Shown here one piece after another: positions 1 through 7,119 of a DNA stretch of 9,071 bases (position 1 is its first letter; the number at the start of each line of letters is the position of its first letter). Source of the DNA: Clostridiales bacterium (GTDB lineage: Bacteria; Bacillota; Clostridia; Lachnospirales; WQUN01); the NCBI GenBank assembly GCA_031289625.1, contig JAITPB010000184.1:1-9071 (forward strand), given 5' to 3'. The notes under the pieces were generated by a model. The model was not told where the DNA came from, ran no database searches, and worked only from the letters and a program-made list of their open reading frames with translations. The position numbers were made by a program, and so were the translations under genes.

Positions 1-1
1 G

Positions 2-172
2 CCGTCTTTGAACACCAGCGGCACGTATACCAAAACCACACAGCTCATACCCGTCAAAATTAACCTTGTCAACAATGAAGGCCTGCCGCTCATGCCCGGC
101 ATGAACTCGACGGTCAAAATCCGGGTGGGCAGCGCCACGCTGGCCACGCTTTTCTCCGGCAAAGAAGAATAA
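2..172 (+). CDS. HlyD/EmrA-like efflux adaptor, C-terminal fragment (5' end outside window)
   Basis: Only the last 56 codons are present, read from base 2 to the TAA at 170-172. The peptide contains NTSGTYTKTTQLIPVKI followed by LPLMPGMNSTVKIRV. The pattern SGxxxKxxQxxPVxI followed by a (L)xPGM(S/N)xxVxI strand is typical of the final beta-barrel and membrane-proximal part of HlyD/EmrA-type membrane fusion proteins, which link an inner-membrane transporter to the outside or to an outer-membrane channel. The tail ends in a charged KEE. The next gene is a second adaptor only 53 bases downstream with no terminator between, so the two are probably cotranscribed. The N-terminal anchor, lipoyl domain and hairpin are not visible, so the subfamily is uncertain; a MacA-type adaptor is the main alternative. 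The last 12 bases, including the stop codon, are exactly duplicated just downstream. Confidence 0.72.
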   Translation, partial: PSLNTSGTYTKTTQLIPVKINLVNNEGLPLMPGMNSTVKIRVGSATLATLFSGKEE

Positions 173-184
173 AAAGAAGAATAA
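161..184 (+). repeat. 12-bp perfect tandem duplication spanning a stop codon
   Basis: AAAGAAGAATAA occurs at 161-172 and again at 173-184. The first copy encodes the last residues KEE and the stop of the upstream adaptor. The second copy adds an in-frame repeat of the same codons and stop in the leader of the next gene. Confidence 0.95.
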
Positions 185-212
185 AAAACGAGAGACACAA
201 CAAAACAAAAAT

Positions 213-219
213 AGGAGGG
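213..219 (+). promoter_or_regulatory. Ribosome binding site AGGAGGG deciding a TTG start
   Basis: AGGAGGG lies 6 bases before a TTG at 226. No ATG or GTG in this frame precedes the lipoprotein signal region, so this strong Shine-Dalgarno sequence fixes the start of the adaptor gene at TTG. Confidence 0.85.
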
Positions 220-225
220 CTGGAT

Positions 226-1848
226 TTGAAAGAGATCCTTTCCAAAAACTTTTCTTTCCAAAAACTTTTTTGGGTAAACACAGCGCTGGACAGGACGATT
301 GTCAGGACGATTGTCCTGGCGCTTGTCCTGTCCGGATGCGGCCTGAACGGCGGCGAAGCGTCAGAAAGTTTCGCGGACATGTCAGCGGACTTAACGGTCA
401 GTACAGCGCCAGCGCGGCGCGGCCAGCTGGAAAGCGCCGTGGACGTGGCGGGTGTTCTGGCGCCGTATAACATCGCCGTGATCTCGGCGAAAATGTCCGG
501 GGCGGTGCAAGAAGTGAACGCGGACGCCGGGCAGCAGGTCAAAACCGGAGATGTGTTGATCCGGCTGGAAACAAAAGAGTTGGACGCGCAGCTTGCTTCG
601 GCGCGGGCGGCGTACAATTCCGCGGAAAGCCAGTCCAAGATCGCTAAGGTCAATCTGGACGCAGCGCAAAGCGGGCTGAACGTAACCAAAGCCGCTGTCA
701 GCGATCAGGTGAGTTCCGCGAAAATCGCGCTGGACGCGGATAAAACCGCGCTGGATGCCACTGAAGAGCAAAACAGGCTCCAGCTGGAACAAAGCCGTCT
801 GCAAATCGATCAGGCGGAAAATGGCGTAAACAGCGCGCGGAATAATTGGGAGAGCGCGCAGGACACTTTCGAAATGGCGCAAAAAAATTATGACCGCACC
901 CAGCAATTGGTCACGGCCGATGTTTCCGCACAAGCCAATCTGGATTCCGCACAAGCCAGCCTCAACACTGCGCAAGCAAGCCTGAACGCGGCGCAGACTG
1001 GGCTGGAACAGGCGCAAACGGCCTTGCAAACCGCGGAAGCCGCTTACAGTCTGGCCGGACAGGGCGCCAAAATAGCGCTGGACGCGGCGCAAGCCAAATA
1101 TGACAGCGCCAATGCGGCGTACAGCCAAGCTTCCGGCTCTGGCGCGCAAAGCCAGATCGTCGCCGCCCAGGGCAAAGCCGACACGGCGCGGGAACAATAC
1201 AACGCCAGTTCCTCTTCCGCGCTGGAGCAGGCGCGGACGGCTGTCAATGTCATTGAGGCGCAGCTTTCCAGCGCGGAGATCCGCGCGAACATAGACGGCG
1301 TCGTCGTAAACAAAAATATCAATGCAGGCGAAATCGCGTCGCCGGGCAGCCCGCTCCTCACGCTGGCCGACACCGGCAGGCTGAAACTAAAAGGAACCAT
1401 TGCGCAGGACGCCCTGCCTTTCGTGAAAGAAGGCCAAGAGGTCGGCGTCAGCGTGGACATTTATCCGGACAAAATTTATCCGGGCAGTGTTACCGGCGTA
1501 GGGCCGATCTCTGTCAGCACGGGTTCCTATTTTCCTTGCGAAATTACGCTGGACAACGCGGACGGCGAAATCGCGGCGGGCCTGTCGGCGCGCGCTTCCA
1601 TACGCGTAATGGGAAACGATCGCGTGTGTGTTCCCAACGCGGCTATTGTGCAAAACAACGGACAGACTTATGTCTTTGTCATCCAGGACAATACCGCAGT
1701 GAAAAAAGACGTCGCGCCCGGCTTGAAAAACGATATAGAAACGGAGATTTTGCGCGGCCTGGAAGAAGGCGAGGCCGTGGCCGTCACCAATGTCAACACG
1801 ATTTTTGATCAGATGCCTGTGCAAACCCAGGAACCAGCCGGCGATTAA
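226..1848 (+). CDS. Efflux periplasmic/extracytoplasmic adaptor (HlyD/MacA-type membrane fusion lipoprotein)
   Basis: This 540-residue adaptor probably couples the ABC exporter encoded directly downstream to the cell exterior or to a channel. The N-terminus has a lipobox LSGC with Cys38, predicting lipid anchoring outside the membrane, preceded by an RTIVRTIV repeat. A first lipoyl half-motif spans about residues 74-115 (VAGVLAPYNIAVISAKMSG, then QQVKTGDVLIRLE). Residues about 118-349 are an Ala/Gln-rich alpha-helical hairpin with repeated SLNTAQASLNAAQ-like segments. The second lipoyl half follows (IRANIDGVVVNKNINAGE, about 352-370), then beta-barrel and membrane-proximal domains to the end. 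The hairpin of about 230 residues is long; AcrA/MacA-type hairpins are shorter, and EmrA-type ones are closer in size. The start is TTG with a strong RBS. The ABC gene begins 13 bases after its stop. The family assignment is firm; the substrate is unknown. Confidence 0.9.
   Translation: MKEILSKNFSFQKLFWVNTALDRTIVRTIVLALVLSGCGLNGGEASESFADMSADLTVSTAPARRGQLESAVDVAGVLAPYNIAVISAKMSGAVQEVNADAGQQVKTGDVLIRLETKELDAQLASARAAYNSAESQSKIAKVNLDAAQSGLNVTKAAVSDQVSSAKIALDADKTALDATEEQNRLQLEQSRLQIDQAENGVNSARNNWESAQDTFEMAQKNYDRTQQLVTADVSAQANLDSAQASLNTAQASLNAAQTGLEQAQTALQTAEAAYSLAGQGAKIALDAAQAKYDSANAAYSQASGSGAQSQIVAAQGKADTAREQYNASSSSALEQARTAVNVIEAQLSSAEIRANIDGVVVNKNINAGEIASPGSPLLTLADTGRLKLKGTIAQDALPFVKEGQEVGVSVDIYPDKIYPGSVTGVGPISVSTGSYFPCEITLDNADGEIAAGLSARASIRVMGNDRVCVPNAAIVQNNGQTYVFVIQDNTAVKKDVAPGLKNDIETEILRGLEEGEAVAVTNVNTIFDQMPVQTQEPAGD
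238..269 (+). repeat. 16-bp perfect tandem duplication in the adaptor signal region
   Basis: CTTTCCAAAAACTTTT occurs at 238-253 and immediately again at 254-269. Because 16 is not a multiple of 3, the two copies are read in different frames and give different peptides (KNFSF, then QKLF). The segment encodes the N-terminal part of the lipoprotein signal. Confidence 0.95.
288..333 (+). other. Self-complementary segment (nested hairpins) in the 5' coding region of the adaptor
   Basis: GGACAGGAC at 288-296 is the exact reverse complement of GTCCTGTCC at 325-333. Inside lies a second perfect hairpin: CAGGAC (303-308), loop GATT, then GTCCTG (313-318). It falls 62-107 bases into the gene, over the signal-peptide codons. 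It may be only a by-product of the repeated codons, but it is strong enough to slow ribosomes or act in RNA processing. Confidence 0.6.
291..314 (+). repeat. 12-bp perfect tandem duplication (RTIV-RTIV) in the adaptor signal peptide
   Basis: CAGGACGATTGT occurs at 291-302 and 303-314. It encodes two copies of RTIV directly before the hydrophobic stretch that ends in the lipobox. Confidence 0.95.
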
Positions 1849-1861
1849 ATAAGGGGACGTC

Positions 1862-3589
1862 ATGATTAAAATAATGCGATATTTAAAGCCCTATCTGTTT
1901 TTGGTTCTGCTGGGGGTCGTCGTGCTGTTCGGCCAGGCGGCGGCGGATCTCAATCTGCCGAATCTCATGAGCGACATTGTGAACCAAGGTATGCTGCAGG
2001 GCGACATGCCCGTGATTTACCGCACCGGCGTCAAAATGCTGGTCATGGCCTTTGCCGGCGCCGTCTGCTCCATCGTCGCCAGTTTTTTCGCCGCGCGTTT
2101 GGCGCTGGGCTTTGGCCGGGACGTCCGCAGCGCCGTGTTCAGCAAGGTGGAAGCGTATTCCCTGTACGAATACGAAAAAATCGGCGCGGCGTCTTTGATC
2201 ACGCGCACCACGAACGATATTACGCAAATCCAGACTGTACTGGTCATGGGTTTTCGGTTTATCCTCTATTCGCCTATCATGTGCGTAGGCGGCATTGTCA
2301 TGTCTCTTTCCAAAGATAAGCATCTGGCGATGATCCTGCTGGTGTCGCTGCCCACGCTGCTTGTCATTATGGTCGGCCTGGCCTCTATGGTCGTGCCCGC
2401 GTTTACCACGATGCAGAAAAAAATCGATCAATTAAATCTAACGCTGCGGGAAAGTTTGACCGGCATCCGGGTGATCCGCGCCTTTAACCGGATGGATCAT
2501 GAAAAAGAGCGTTTTACCCAAGCGAACCGGGACTTGACCAACGTGGCGATCCGCGTGAATAAGATGATGGCCAGTCTGATGCCGATTATGACGCTGATCA
2601 TGAATGGGACGACTGTGGCGATCATTTGGTTCGGCGGGCTGCGCGTCAGCCGAATGCAGATGCAGATTGGCGATATGATGGCTTTTTCTCAGTACGCTAT
2701 GCAAATTATGTTTTCTGTTTTAATGGTGGCGGTCATGTTTGTCATGATCCCCAGAGCGCAGGCTTCCGCCGTGCGCGTCAACGAAGTGCTGGACATGAAA
2801 ACCGAAGTGGCCGATCCCGCAGAACCGCAAACGCCGCCGCAACAATCGGCGCTCGTGGAATTTCGCGGCGTGTCTTTCGCGTATCCCGGCGCGGAACGGC
2901 CTGTGCTGCGGGAAATATCTTTCGTTTCCGCCGCGGGGGAGACGACGGCGATCATCGGGGGCACCGGTTCGGGCAAATCTACGCTCGCAGGCTTGATCCC
3001 CCGGTTCTATGACGCTACAGAAGGCGAGGTTCTGGTGGACGGCGTGAACGTAAAGGATATGGCGCAAAAATCCCTGCGGGCAAAAATCGGGTTCGTGCCC
3101 CAGGGCGCGATATTGTTTTCCGGCACAGTCAACAAAAACATCCGGTTTGGCAAAAAGGACGCTTCGGAAGAGGAAATTGAGCGCGCCGCCAGAACCGCGC
3201 AGGCTTATGACTTTGTCTCGCAAATGCCGGACGGCTTTGAAACGGAGATCGCGCAGGGCGGGACGAATCTCTCCGGCGGCCAGAAACAGCGGCTTTCCAT
3301 CGCGCGCGCCATTGTCCGGAATCCGGAGATCTATATCTTTGACGACAGTTTTTCGGCGCTGGATTTCAAAACAGACGCCGCCCTTCGCGCTGCCCTTAAA
3401 AAAGAGATTGAGAATGCCACGGTGATCATTGTGGCGCAGCGGATCTCTAGCATCATGGACGCGGATCGAATTTTGGTTCTGGACGAAGGCCGCCTTGTGG
3501 GCGCGGGCACGCATCTCGAACTGCTCCAAACTTGCGAAGTGTATCGTGAAATTTGCGTTTCGCAGCTGTCCGAGGAGGAATTGGCATGA
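1862..3589 (+). CDS. ABC exporter half-transporter, degenerate-site subunit (YfiB/TM287-like)
   Basis: This 575-residue protein has an N-terminal six-helix exporter membrane domain (about residues 8-310) and a C-terminal ATPase domain. The Walker A motif GGTGSGKST is at 366-374, the signature LSGGQ at 470-474 and the Walker B Asp at D494. The catalytic position after Walker B is Asp (D495, in IFDDSFSALD) rather than Glu, and the switch-loop position is Gln (Q526, in VAQRISS) rather than His. In the known heterodimeric exporters such as TM287/288 and BmrCD, these changes mark the subunit whose Walker motifs form the non-hydrolytic site. Its normal LSGGQ should complete the active site of the partner encoded next. 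The ATG start has AAGGGGA 6-7 bases upstream, and the stop overlaps the next start. Drug, lipid or peptide export is plausible; the substrate cannot be read from sequence. Confidence 0.95.
   Translation: MIKIMRYLKPYLFLVLLGVVVLFGQAAADLNLPNLMSDIVNQGMLQGDMPVIYRTGVKMLVMAFAGAVCSIVASFFAARLALGFGRDVRSAVFSKVEAYSLYEYEKIGAASLITRTTNDITQIQTVLVMGFRFILYSPIMCVGGIVMSLSKDKHLAMILLVSLPTLLVIMVGLASMVVPAFTTMQKKIDQLNLTLRESLTGIRVIRAFNRMDHEKERFTQANRDLTNVAIRVNKMMASLMPIMTLIMNGTTVAIIWFGGLRVSRMQMQIGDMMAFSQYAMQIMFSVLMVAVMFVMIPRAQASAVRVNEVLDMKTEVADPAEPQTPPQQSALVEFRGVSFAYPGAERPVLREISFVSAAGETTAIIGGTGSGKSTLAGLIPRFYDATEGEVLVDGVNVKDMAQKSLRAKIGFVPQGAILFSGTVNKNIRFGKKDASEEEIERAARTAQAYDFVSQMPDGFETEIAQGGTNLSGGQKQRLSIARAIVRNPEIYIFDDSFSALDFKTDAALRAALKKEIENATVIIVAQRISSIMDADRILVLDEGRLVGAGTHLELLQTCEVYREICVSQLSEEELA
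3573..3578 (+). promoter_or_regulatory. RBS AGGAGG that sets the second ABC start at 3586
   Basis: AGGAGG sits 7 bases before ATG 3586, inside the end of the upstream ABC gene. It argues for this start over an in-frame TTG at 3553 that has no comparable site. The ATGA overlap (3586-3589) suggests translational coupling, which would help equal production of the two half-transporters. Confidence 0.88.
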
Positions 3590-5550
3590 GCGCGGGCGCG
3601 GGCGATCGCCCGGCATCTGGTGCGAATAGAGGCCCGGGCAGGGGCCCGGGCGGCATGATGGGCGGCGGCGGCCCGGGCGGGGCTATGATGCGCGGCCCGG
3701 CGGAAAAAGCCAAGGATGTCAAAGGCACGCTGAAAAGGCTGCTCCCGTATTTGGCGTCGCGGCGGATGAAACTGATTGTTGTGTTTATCCTCGCGATAGC
3801 CAGTACGGTTTTTTCCATCGTGGGCCCCAAAATCATGGGTAAAGCGATTACGAAGCTGGCGGACGGTTTTTTGGCCGTGGTGCAATATATCTACCGTTTA
3901 ATGTACGCCATCAACACCAATCAGCCGGCCTCCGCGATAGAAGCGGCCCGCAGCGCCTACATTCCCCAATACGACATGCAATACATCGGCAGGCTTCTTT
4001 TACTGCTGGCCGGTCTTTATGTCCTCAGCGCCCTTTTAAGTTTCATTATGTCTTACCTGATGTCCGGCGTGTCGCAGAACATTGTGTATGACATGCGCAA
4101 TCAGATCAAAGAAAAATTGGATCGCCTGCCGCTCAAATATTACGACGCACGTACCCACGGCGAAATTTTGAGCCGCGTCACAAACGACATGGACAACATT
4201 GCCACTACGCTCCAGCAGAGCCTGACGCAGCTCATCACCTCCGTGGCGACCATTCTGGGCGTTCTCTGCATGATGTTTTCCATCAGCCCGCTTATGACGC
4301 TGATCGCGCTTGTGACGCTGCCGCTGTCTGTGCTGTTTACTTTGGCGGTCACTAAAAATTCCCAGAAATTTTACGTGGGCCAGCAGAAAGCCATTGGCGA
4401 ACTGAACGGCCATGTCGAGGAAATGTATACGGGGCATAAGGCGGTGAAAGTTTTTAACCATGAAGAGGAGTCCATCGCCCATTTTCAGGAGATCAACGAC
4501 CGTCTCTATGACGTCGGCTGGAAAGCGCAGTTCATGTCAGGCCTCATTCAACCGGCTTTAAATTTTGTGAGCAACCTGGGTTATGTGTTTGTCTGCATTC
4601 TCGGCGGCGTACTGGTGGCCAGACGCTCCATCGAAGTCGGGGACGTGCAAGCCTTTATCCAGTACATGCGCACATTCACCATGCCCATTGTGCAGACGGC
4701 CAACATCGCCAATATTTTACAGGGAACCATCGCCTCGGCGGAGCGCGTCTTTGAAGTGCTGGACGAACCGGAAGAAAAGCCGGAAACAGATCATCCCGTC
4801 ACGCTTGCCCATGTGGACGGCCATGTGGAGTTCGAGCATGTGGTCTTTGGATATTCTTCTGACAACATCCTCATGCGCGACATGAATATTGAGGCGAAGA
4901 CGGGGCAGACTGTGGCCATCGTCGGGCCGACCGGCGCAGGCAAGACGACCATGGTAAACCTTCTGATGCGCTTCTACGAAGTGAACGGCGGCCAGATCAA
5001 AGTGGACGGCGTCAATATTACGGACATGCGCAGAGGCGATCTGCGCAAAATTTTTGGAATGGTACTGCAGGATACCTGGCTGTTTAACGGCACGATATTT
5101 GACAATATCAAATACGGAAAATGGGAAGCGGGCGAAGAGCAGGTTTATGAAGCCGCGCGCGCGGCGCACGCAGATCATTTCATCCGCGGCCTGCCGGGAG
5201 GCTACCAAACCATCCTAAACGAAGAAGCCTCGAACATCTCGCAAGGCCAGCGGCAGCTTTTGACGATCGCGCGGGCGATTTTAAGCGACCCAGCCATACT
5301 CATTTTGGACGAAGCCACAAGTAACGTAGACACCCGCACGGAAGTTTTGATTCAGAAAGCCATGGATAATCTGATGCACGAGCGCACCAGTTTTGTCATC
5401 GCGCACCGGCTCTCCACGATTAAAAACGCGGATTTGATTCTGGTGATGAGCCGCGGCGCCATCATTGAGCAGGGCAATCATCAACAGCTTATGGATGTGG
5501 GCGGTTTTTACGCGGATCTGTACAACAGCCAGTTCGCGGAGGAAGCATAG
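3586..5550 (+). CDS. ABC exporter half-transporter, catalytic subunit (YfiC/TM288-like)
   Basis: This 654-residue protein is the second half of a heterodimeric exporter. Residues 1-40 are a Gly/Pro/Arg/Met-rich cytosolic extension (PGRGPGGMMGGGGPGG), followed by KGTLKRLLPYLASRR leading into the first membrane helix. The membrane domain of six helices spans about 50-370, with a long loop after helix 1 (about residues 90-130). The ATPase domain has Walker A GPTGAGKTT at 447-455, Walker B Asp D575 with catalytic E576, and switch His H607 (IAHRLST). The signature is ISQGQ (551-555) instead of LSGGQ. Thus this subunit supplies the active Walker site, while its altered signature faces the degenerate site of the partner. 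The gene overlaps the first ABC gene by four bases, and a GNAT gene follows after 31 bases. Confidence 0.95.
   Translation: MSAGAGDRPASGANRGPGRGPGGMMGGGGPGGAMMRGPAEKAKDVKGTLKRLLPYLASRRMKLIVVFILAIASTVFSIVGPKIMGKAITKLADGFLAVVQYIYRLMYAINTNQPASAIEAARSAYIPQYDMQYIGRLLLLLAGLYVLSALLSFIMSYLMSGVSQNIVYDMRNQIKEKLDRLPLKYYDARTHGEILSRVTNDMDNIATTLQQSLTQLITSVATILGVLCMMFSISPLMTLIALVTLPLSVLFTLAVTKNSQKFYVGQQKAIGELNGHVEEMYTGHKAVKVFNHEEESIAHFQEINDRLYDVGWKAQFMSGLIQPALNFVSNLGYVFVCILGGVLVARRSIEVGDVQAFIQYMRTFTMPIVQTANIANILQGTIASAERVFEVLDEPEEKPETDHPVTLAHVDGHVEFEHVVFGYSSDNILMRDMNIEAKTGQTVAIVGPTGAGKTTMVNLLMRFYEVNGGQIKVDGVNITDMRRGDLRKIFGMVLQDTWLFNGTIFDNIKYGKWEAGEEQVYEAARAAHADHFIRGLPGGYQTILNEEASNISQGQRQLLTIARAILSDPAILILDEATSNVDTRTEVLIQKAMDNLMHERTSFVIAHRLSTIKNADLILVMSRGAIIEQGNHQQLMDVGGFYADLYNSQFAEEA
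3599..3678 (+). repeat. GC palindromes in the Gly-rich N-terminal codons
   Basis: A 14-bp perfect palindrome, CGGGCGATCGCCCG, lies at 3599-3612. It is followed by three copies of GGCCCGGGC at 3631-3639, 3643-3651 and 3670-3678. The repeats encode Gly/Pro/Arg-rich residues and look like low-complexity coding sequence, although the cluster sits right behind the start codon where RNA folding could affect translation. Confidence 0.7.
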
Positions 5551-5581
5551 GAAATCAATCCAGTACAGGCAGGGAATTAAA

Positions 5582-6124
5582 ATGAATTTGCAGATTCTTC
5601 CTTTCACAGTGGAAGACATAGCGGCCCTTTTAACATGGAACGAAGACAAAGGCGAGGATTTTCTCCAGCAATGGGCAGGCAATGGCTATGACTATCCATT
5701 GACCCACGAACAAATTCTGGAAAAAATAAATAAATCTGAGCGGCCTGGCGCGGAGTGCCAAGTCTATAAGATCATCTTAGCAGAAATGGAATTCACCATG
5801 GCAGAGCGCAGCAATATGAAGGCGCGCGTGATTGGCGCGGTGGAACTGAACACAGCCCGTATGCCGCGCCGTTCCGCGATGGTATGCCGCTTTCTGCTCG
5901 ATCCGGCTTACCAGAGCAAAGGCTACGGCTCGTGCGCGCTGATGCTCCTGACGAAAATGGCGTTTCGGAAACTCGGCTATAAAATGCTCCGCCTCAAAGT
6001 CTTCGCGTTCAACAAGCAGGCCATCCGCTGCTATGAAAAAGCGGGCTTTGTTCCCTGCGGCCTGGCGGAGTGGCCGAATGGATGCAAAGTTGTGGAAATG
6101 GAAATACGAAAAAGGCTTTGGTGA
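5582..6124 (+). CDS. GNAT-family N-acetyltransferase
   Basis: This 180-residue protein fits one GNAT domain, which transfers an acetyl group from acetyl-CoA to an amine; the acceptor is unknown. The acetyl-CoA pyrophosphate loop is seen as QSKGYG at 111-116 (consensus Q/RxxGxG/A), preceded by the strand MVCRFLLDP. The C-terminal motif NKQAIRCYEKAGF starting at N144 is the usual motif B of RimI/RimJ-like members. A short insert (about residues 65-80) precedes the central strand. The ATG at 5582 has AGGGA 6 bases upstream and matches the normal GNAT beginning; an earlier in-frame start would run into the ABC gene. The 31-base gap without a terminator suggests it is the last gene of the export operon. 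It could modify an exported compound or be an unrelated passenger. Confidence 0.9.
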   Translation: MNLQILPFTVEDIAALLTWNEDKGEDFLQQWAGNGYDYPLTHEQILEKINKSERPGAECQVYKIILAEMEFTMAERSNMKARVIGAVELNTARMPRRSAMVCRFLLDPAYQSKGYGSCALMLLTKMAFRKLGYKMLRLKVFAFNKQAIRCYEKAGFVPCGLAEWPNGCKVVEMEIRKRLW

Positions 6125-6151
6125 ATTTGGATTAAAAAATTTTGATCCATA

Positions 6152-6192
6152 AAAAAATGGATAAACCATATAAGATGGTTTATCCATTTTTT
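6152..6192. terminator. Bidirectional intrinsic terminator
   Basis: A perfect 18-bp stem is formed by 6152-6169 (A6 then TGGATAAACCAT) and 6175-6192 (ATGGTTTATCCA then T6), with a five-base loop. Flanking A and T runs give a U-tract on either strand. It lies between the convergent GNAT and M23 peptidase genes, 27 bases after one stop and 23 bases after the other. Confidence 0.93.
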
Positions 6193-6215
6193 GAATTCAA
6201 TGATTCATTTTATGT

Positions 6216-7112
6216 TTAGGCTGGAGCCGCGCGCTTTTCTTCCAAGCGCCGCAAAAAAGGATATGGATTGATCCAAAACTCTTCTGCTGTGAACGATGCT
6301 TTCGGTCTTACGCCGACGTGCAGATGCACGGGAAACTGACCGCGCGTTCCTTCTTTGCCATAACCTGTATCCCCCATATATCCCAAAAGCCGTCCCGCGC
6401 GGATGGCGGCGCCTTTTTCCAAGCTGGGCGCGAAATGATCCAAATGCGCGTAATAATAGTATGCGCCGCTTTCCGATACGACGCCGGCGTGATAGCCTCC
6501 CAGCTCGTTCCAGCCAAATTCTAGCAGCTTTCCGTCTGTCATGCTGACCACGGGTATACGGCCGCGGATATTGTCGCGATCCAGAATATCTGTCCCCTCA
6601 TGTTTCCTGTCGCTGCCATATTCCCGAAGGGCACCCCAACTGTCCGAATACACAAAATGTCCATTTTCTTCCAAGGGTATGGGAAATTCTCTCATCTCCG
6701 TCAGCAGCCGCTGAAACACTTCTTCATATGAAGCGGTTTCTTTTGTCGTGTTTCTTTTTTTGAATTGATTGTAATTTAAAATATATTTCTGTTCGATGTC
6801 TGTTGGATCCAAGCCGGCGCTTTTGTCCGGAAAAAAACGGTATTCCTGCGCGTACAGCGTCAGCAGTTCATAGAACGGAAGCCTGTATTTTGCTGATAAA
6901 AGATCTAGCTCGCGAAACGAATCATATGGAATGCGAAACGCGCTGATGTCCGAGACAGCCGGTTGAACCCGCGCGGGCCGCGCCCATGTCATAATGATCC
7001 AGCCCATCGCCAGCAGCAGAGCCGCCGCCGCCGCCACCGTCAAAATTTTTTCCGCTTTGATCAACCCAATTTTGAACAGGTATCTGCGCTTGATCCATTT
7101 GCTCTTTATCAC
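6216..7112 (-). CDS. Membrane-anchored M23 (LytM-type) metallopeptidase
   Basis: This 298-residue protein has a basic N-terminus (KSKWIKRRYLFK), one membrane segment at about 22-43 (ILTVAAAAALLLAMGWIIMTW) and an external part. Residues about 60-150 form a helical region, and the M23 domain occupies about 160-290. The zinc and catalytic motifs are complete: HEGTD (H171, D175), YYYAHL (H223) and HLH (H263, H265). M23 enzymes cut peptide crossbridges or stems in peptidoglycan; with the full set of residues this one is predicted active, not a degenerate regulator. The start is GTG, with GAAAGAAGG about 8 bases upstream; no other Met occurs before residue 36. The gene is preceded by repeats and a possible RBS-masking hairpin. 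It may serve in wall remodelling or as a SpoIIQ/LytH-like activator; the exact role is open. Confidence 0.9.
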   Translation of the reverse strand: MIKSKWIKRRYLFKIGLIKAEKILTVAAAAALLLAMGWIIMTWARPARVQPAVSDISAFRIPYDSFRELDLLSAKYRLPFYELLTLYAQEYRFFPDKSAGLDPTDIEQKYILNYNQFKKRNTTKETASYEEVFQRLLTEMREFPIPLEENGHFVYSDSWGALREYGSDRKHEGTDILDRDNIRGRIPVVSMTDGKLLEFGWNELGGYHAGVVSESGAYYYYAHLDHFAPSLEKGAAIRAGRLLGYMGDTGYGKEGTRGQFPVHLHVGVRPKASFTAEEFWINPYPFLRRLEEKRAAPA

Positions 7113-7119
7113 GCTGAAA

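Noticed and set aside
391..1197. 268-codon open frame on the minus strand
   Set aside because: It lies opposite the coiled-coil of the adaptor. The Ala/Gln-rich codons of the sense strand suppress antisense stops, and the product shows no domain.
3553..3585. TTG start extending the second ABC gene upstream by 11 codons
   Set aside because: The ATG at 3586 has AGGAGG at ideal spacing, overlaps the previous stop as ATGA and begins the usual Gly-rich tail.
2720..3616. 298-codon open frame on the minus strand
   Set aside because: It is antisense to the ATPase domain of the first ABC gene, whose motifs are complete. The antisense product is low in hydrophobic structure, rich in Arg/His and without recognisable motifs.
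5465..5581. Upstream extension of the GNAT frame
   Set aside because: It overlaps the end of the second ABC gene. The ATG at 5582 has AGGGA nearby and the normal family N-terminus.
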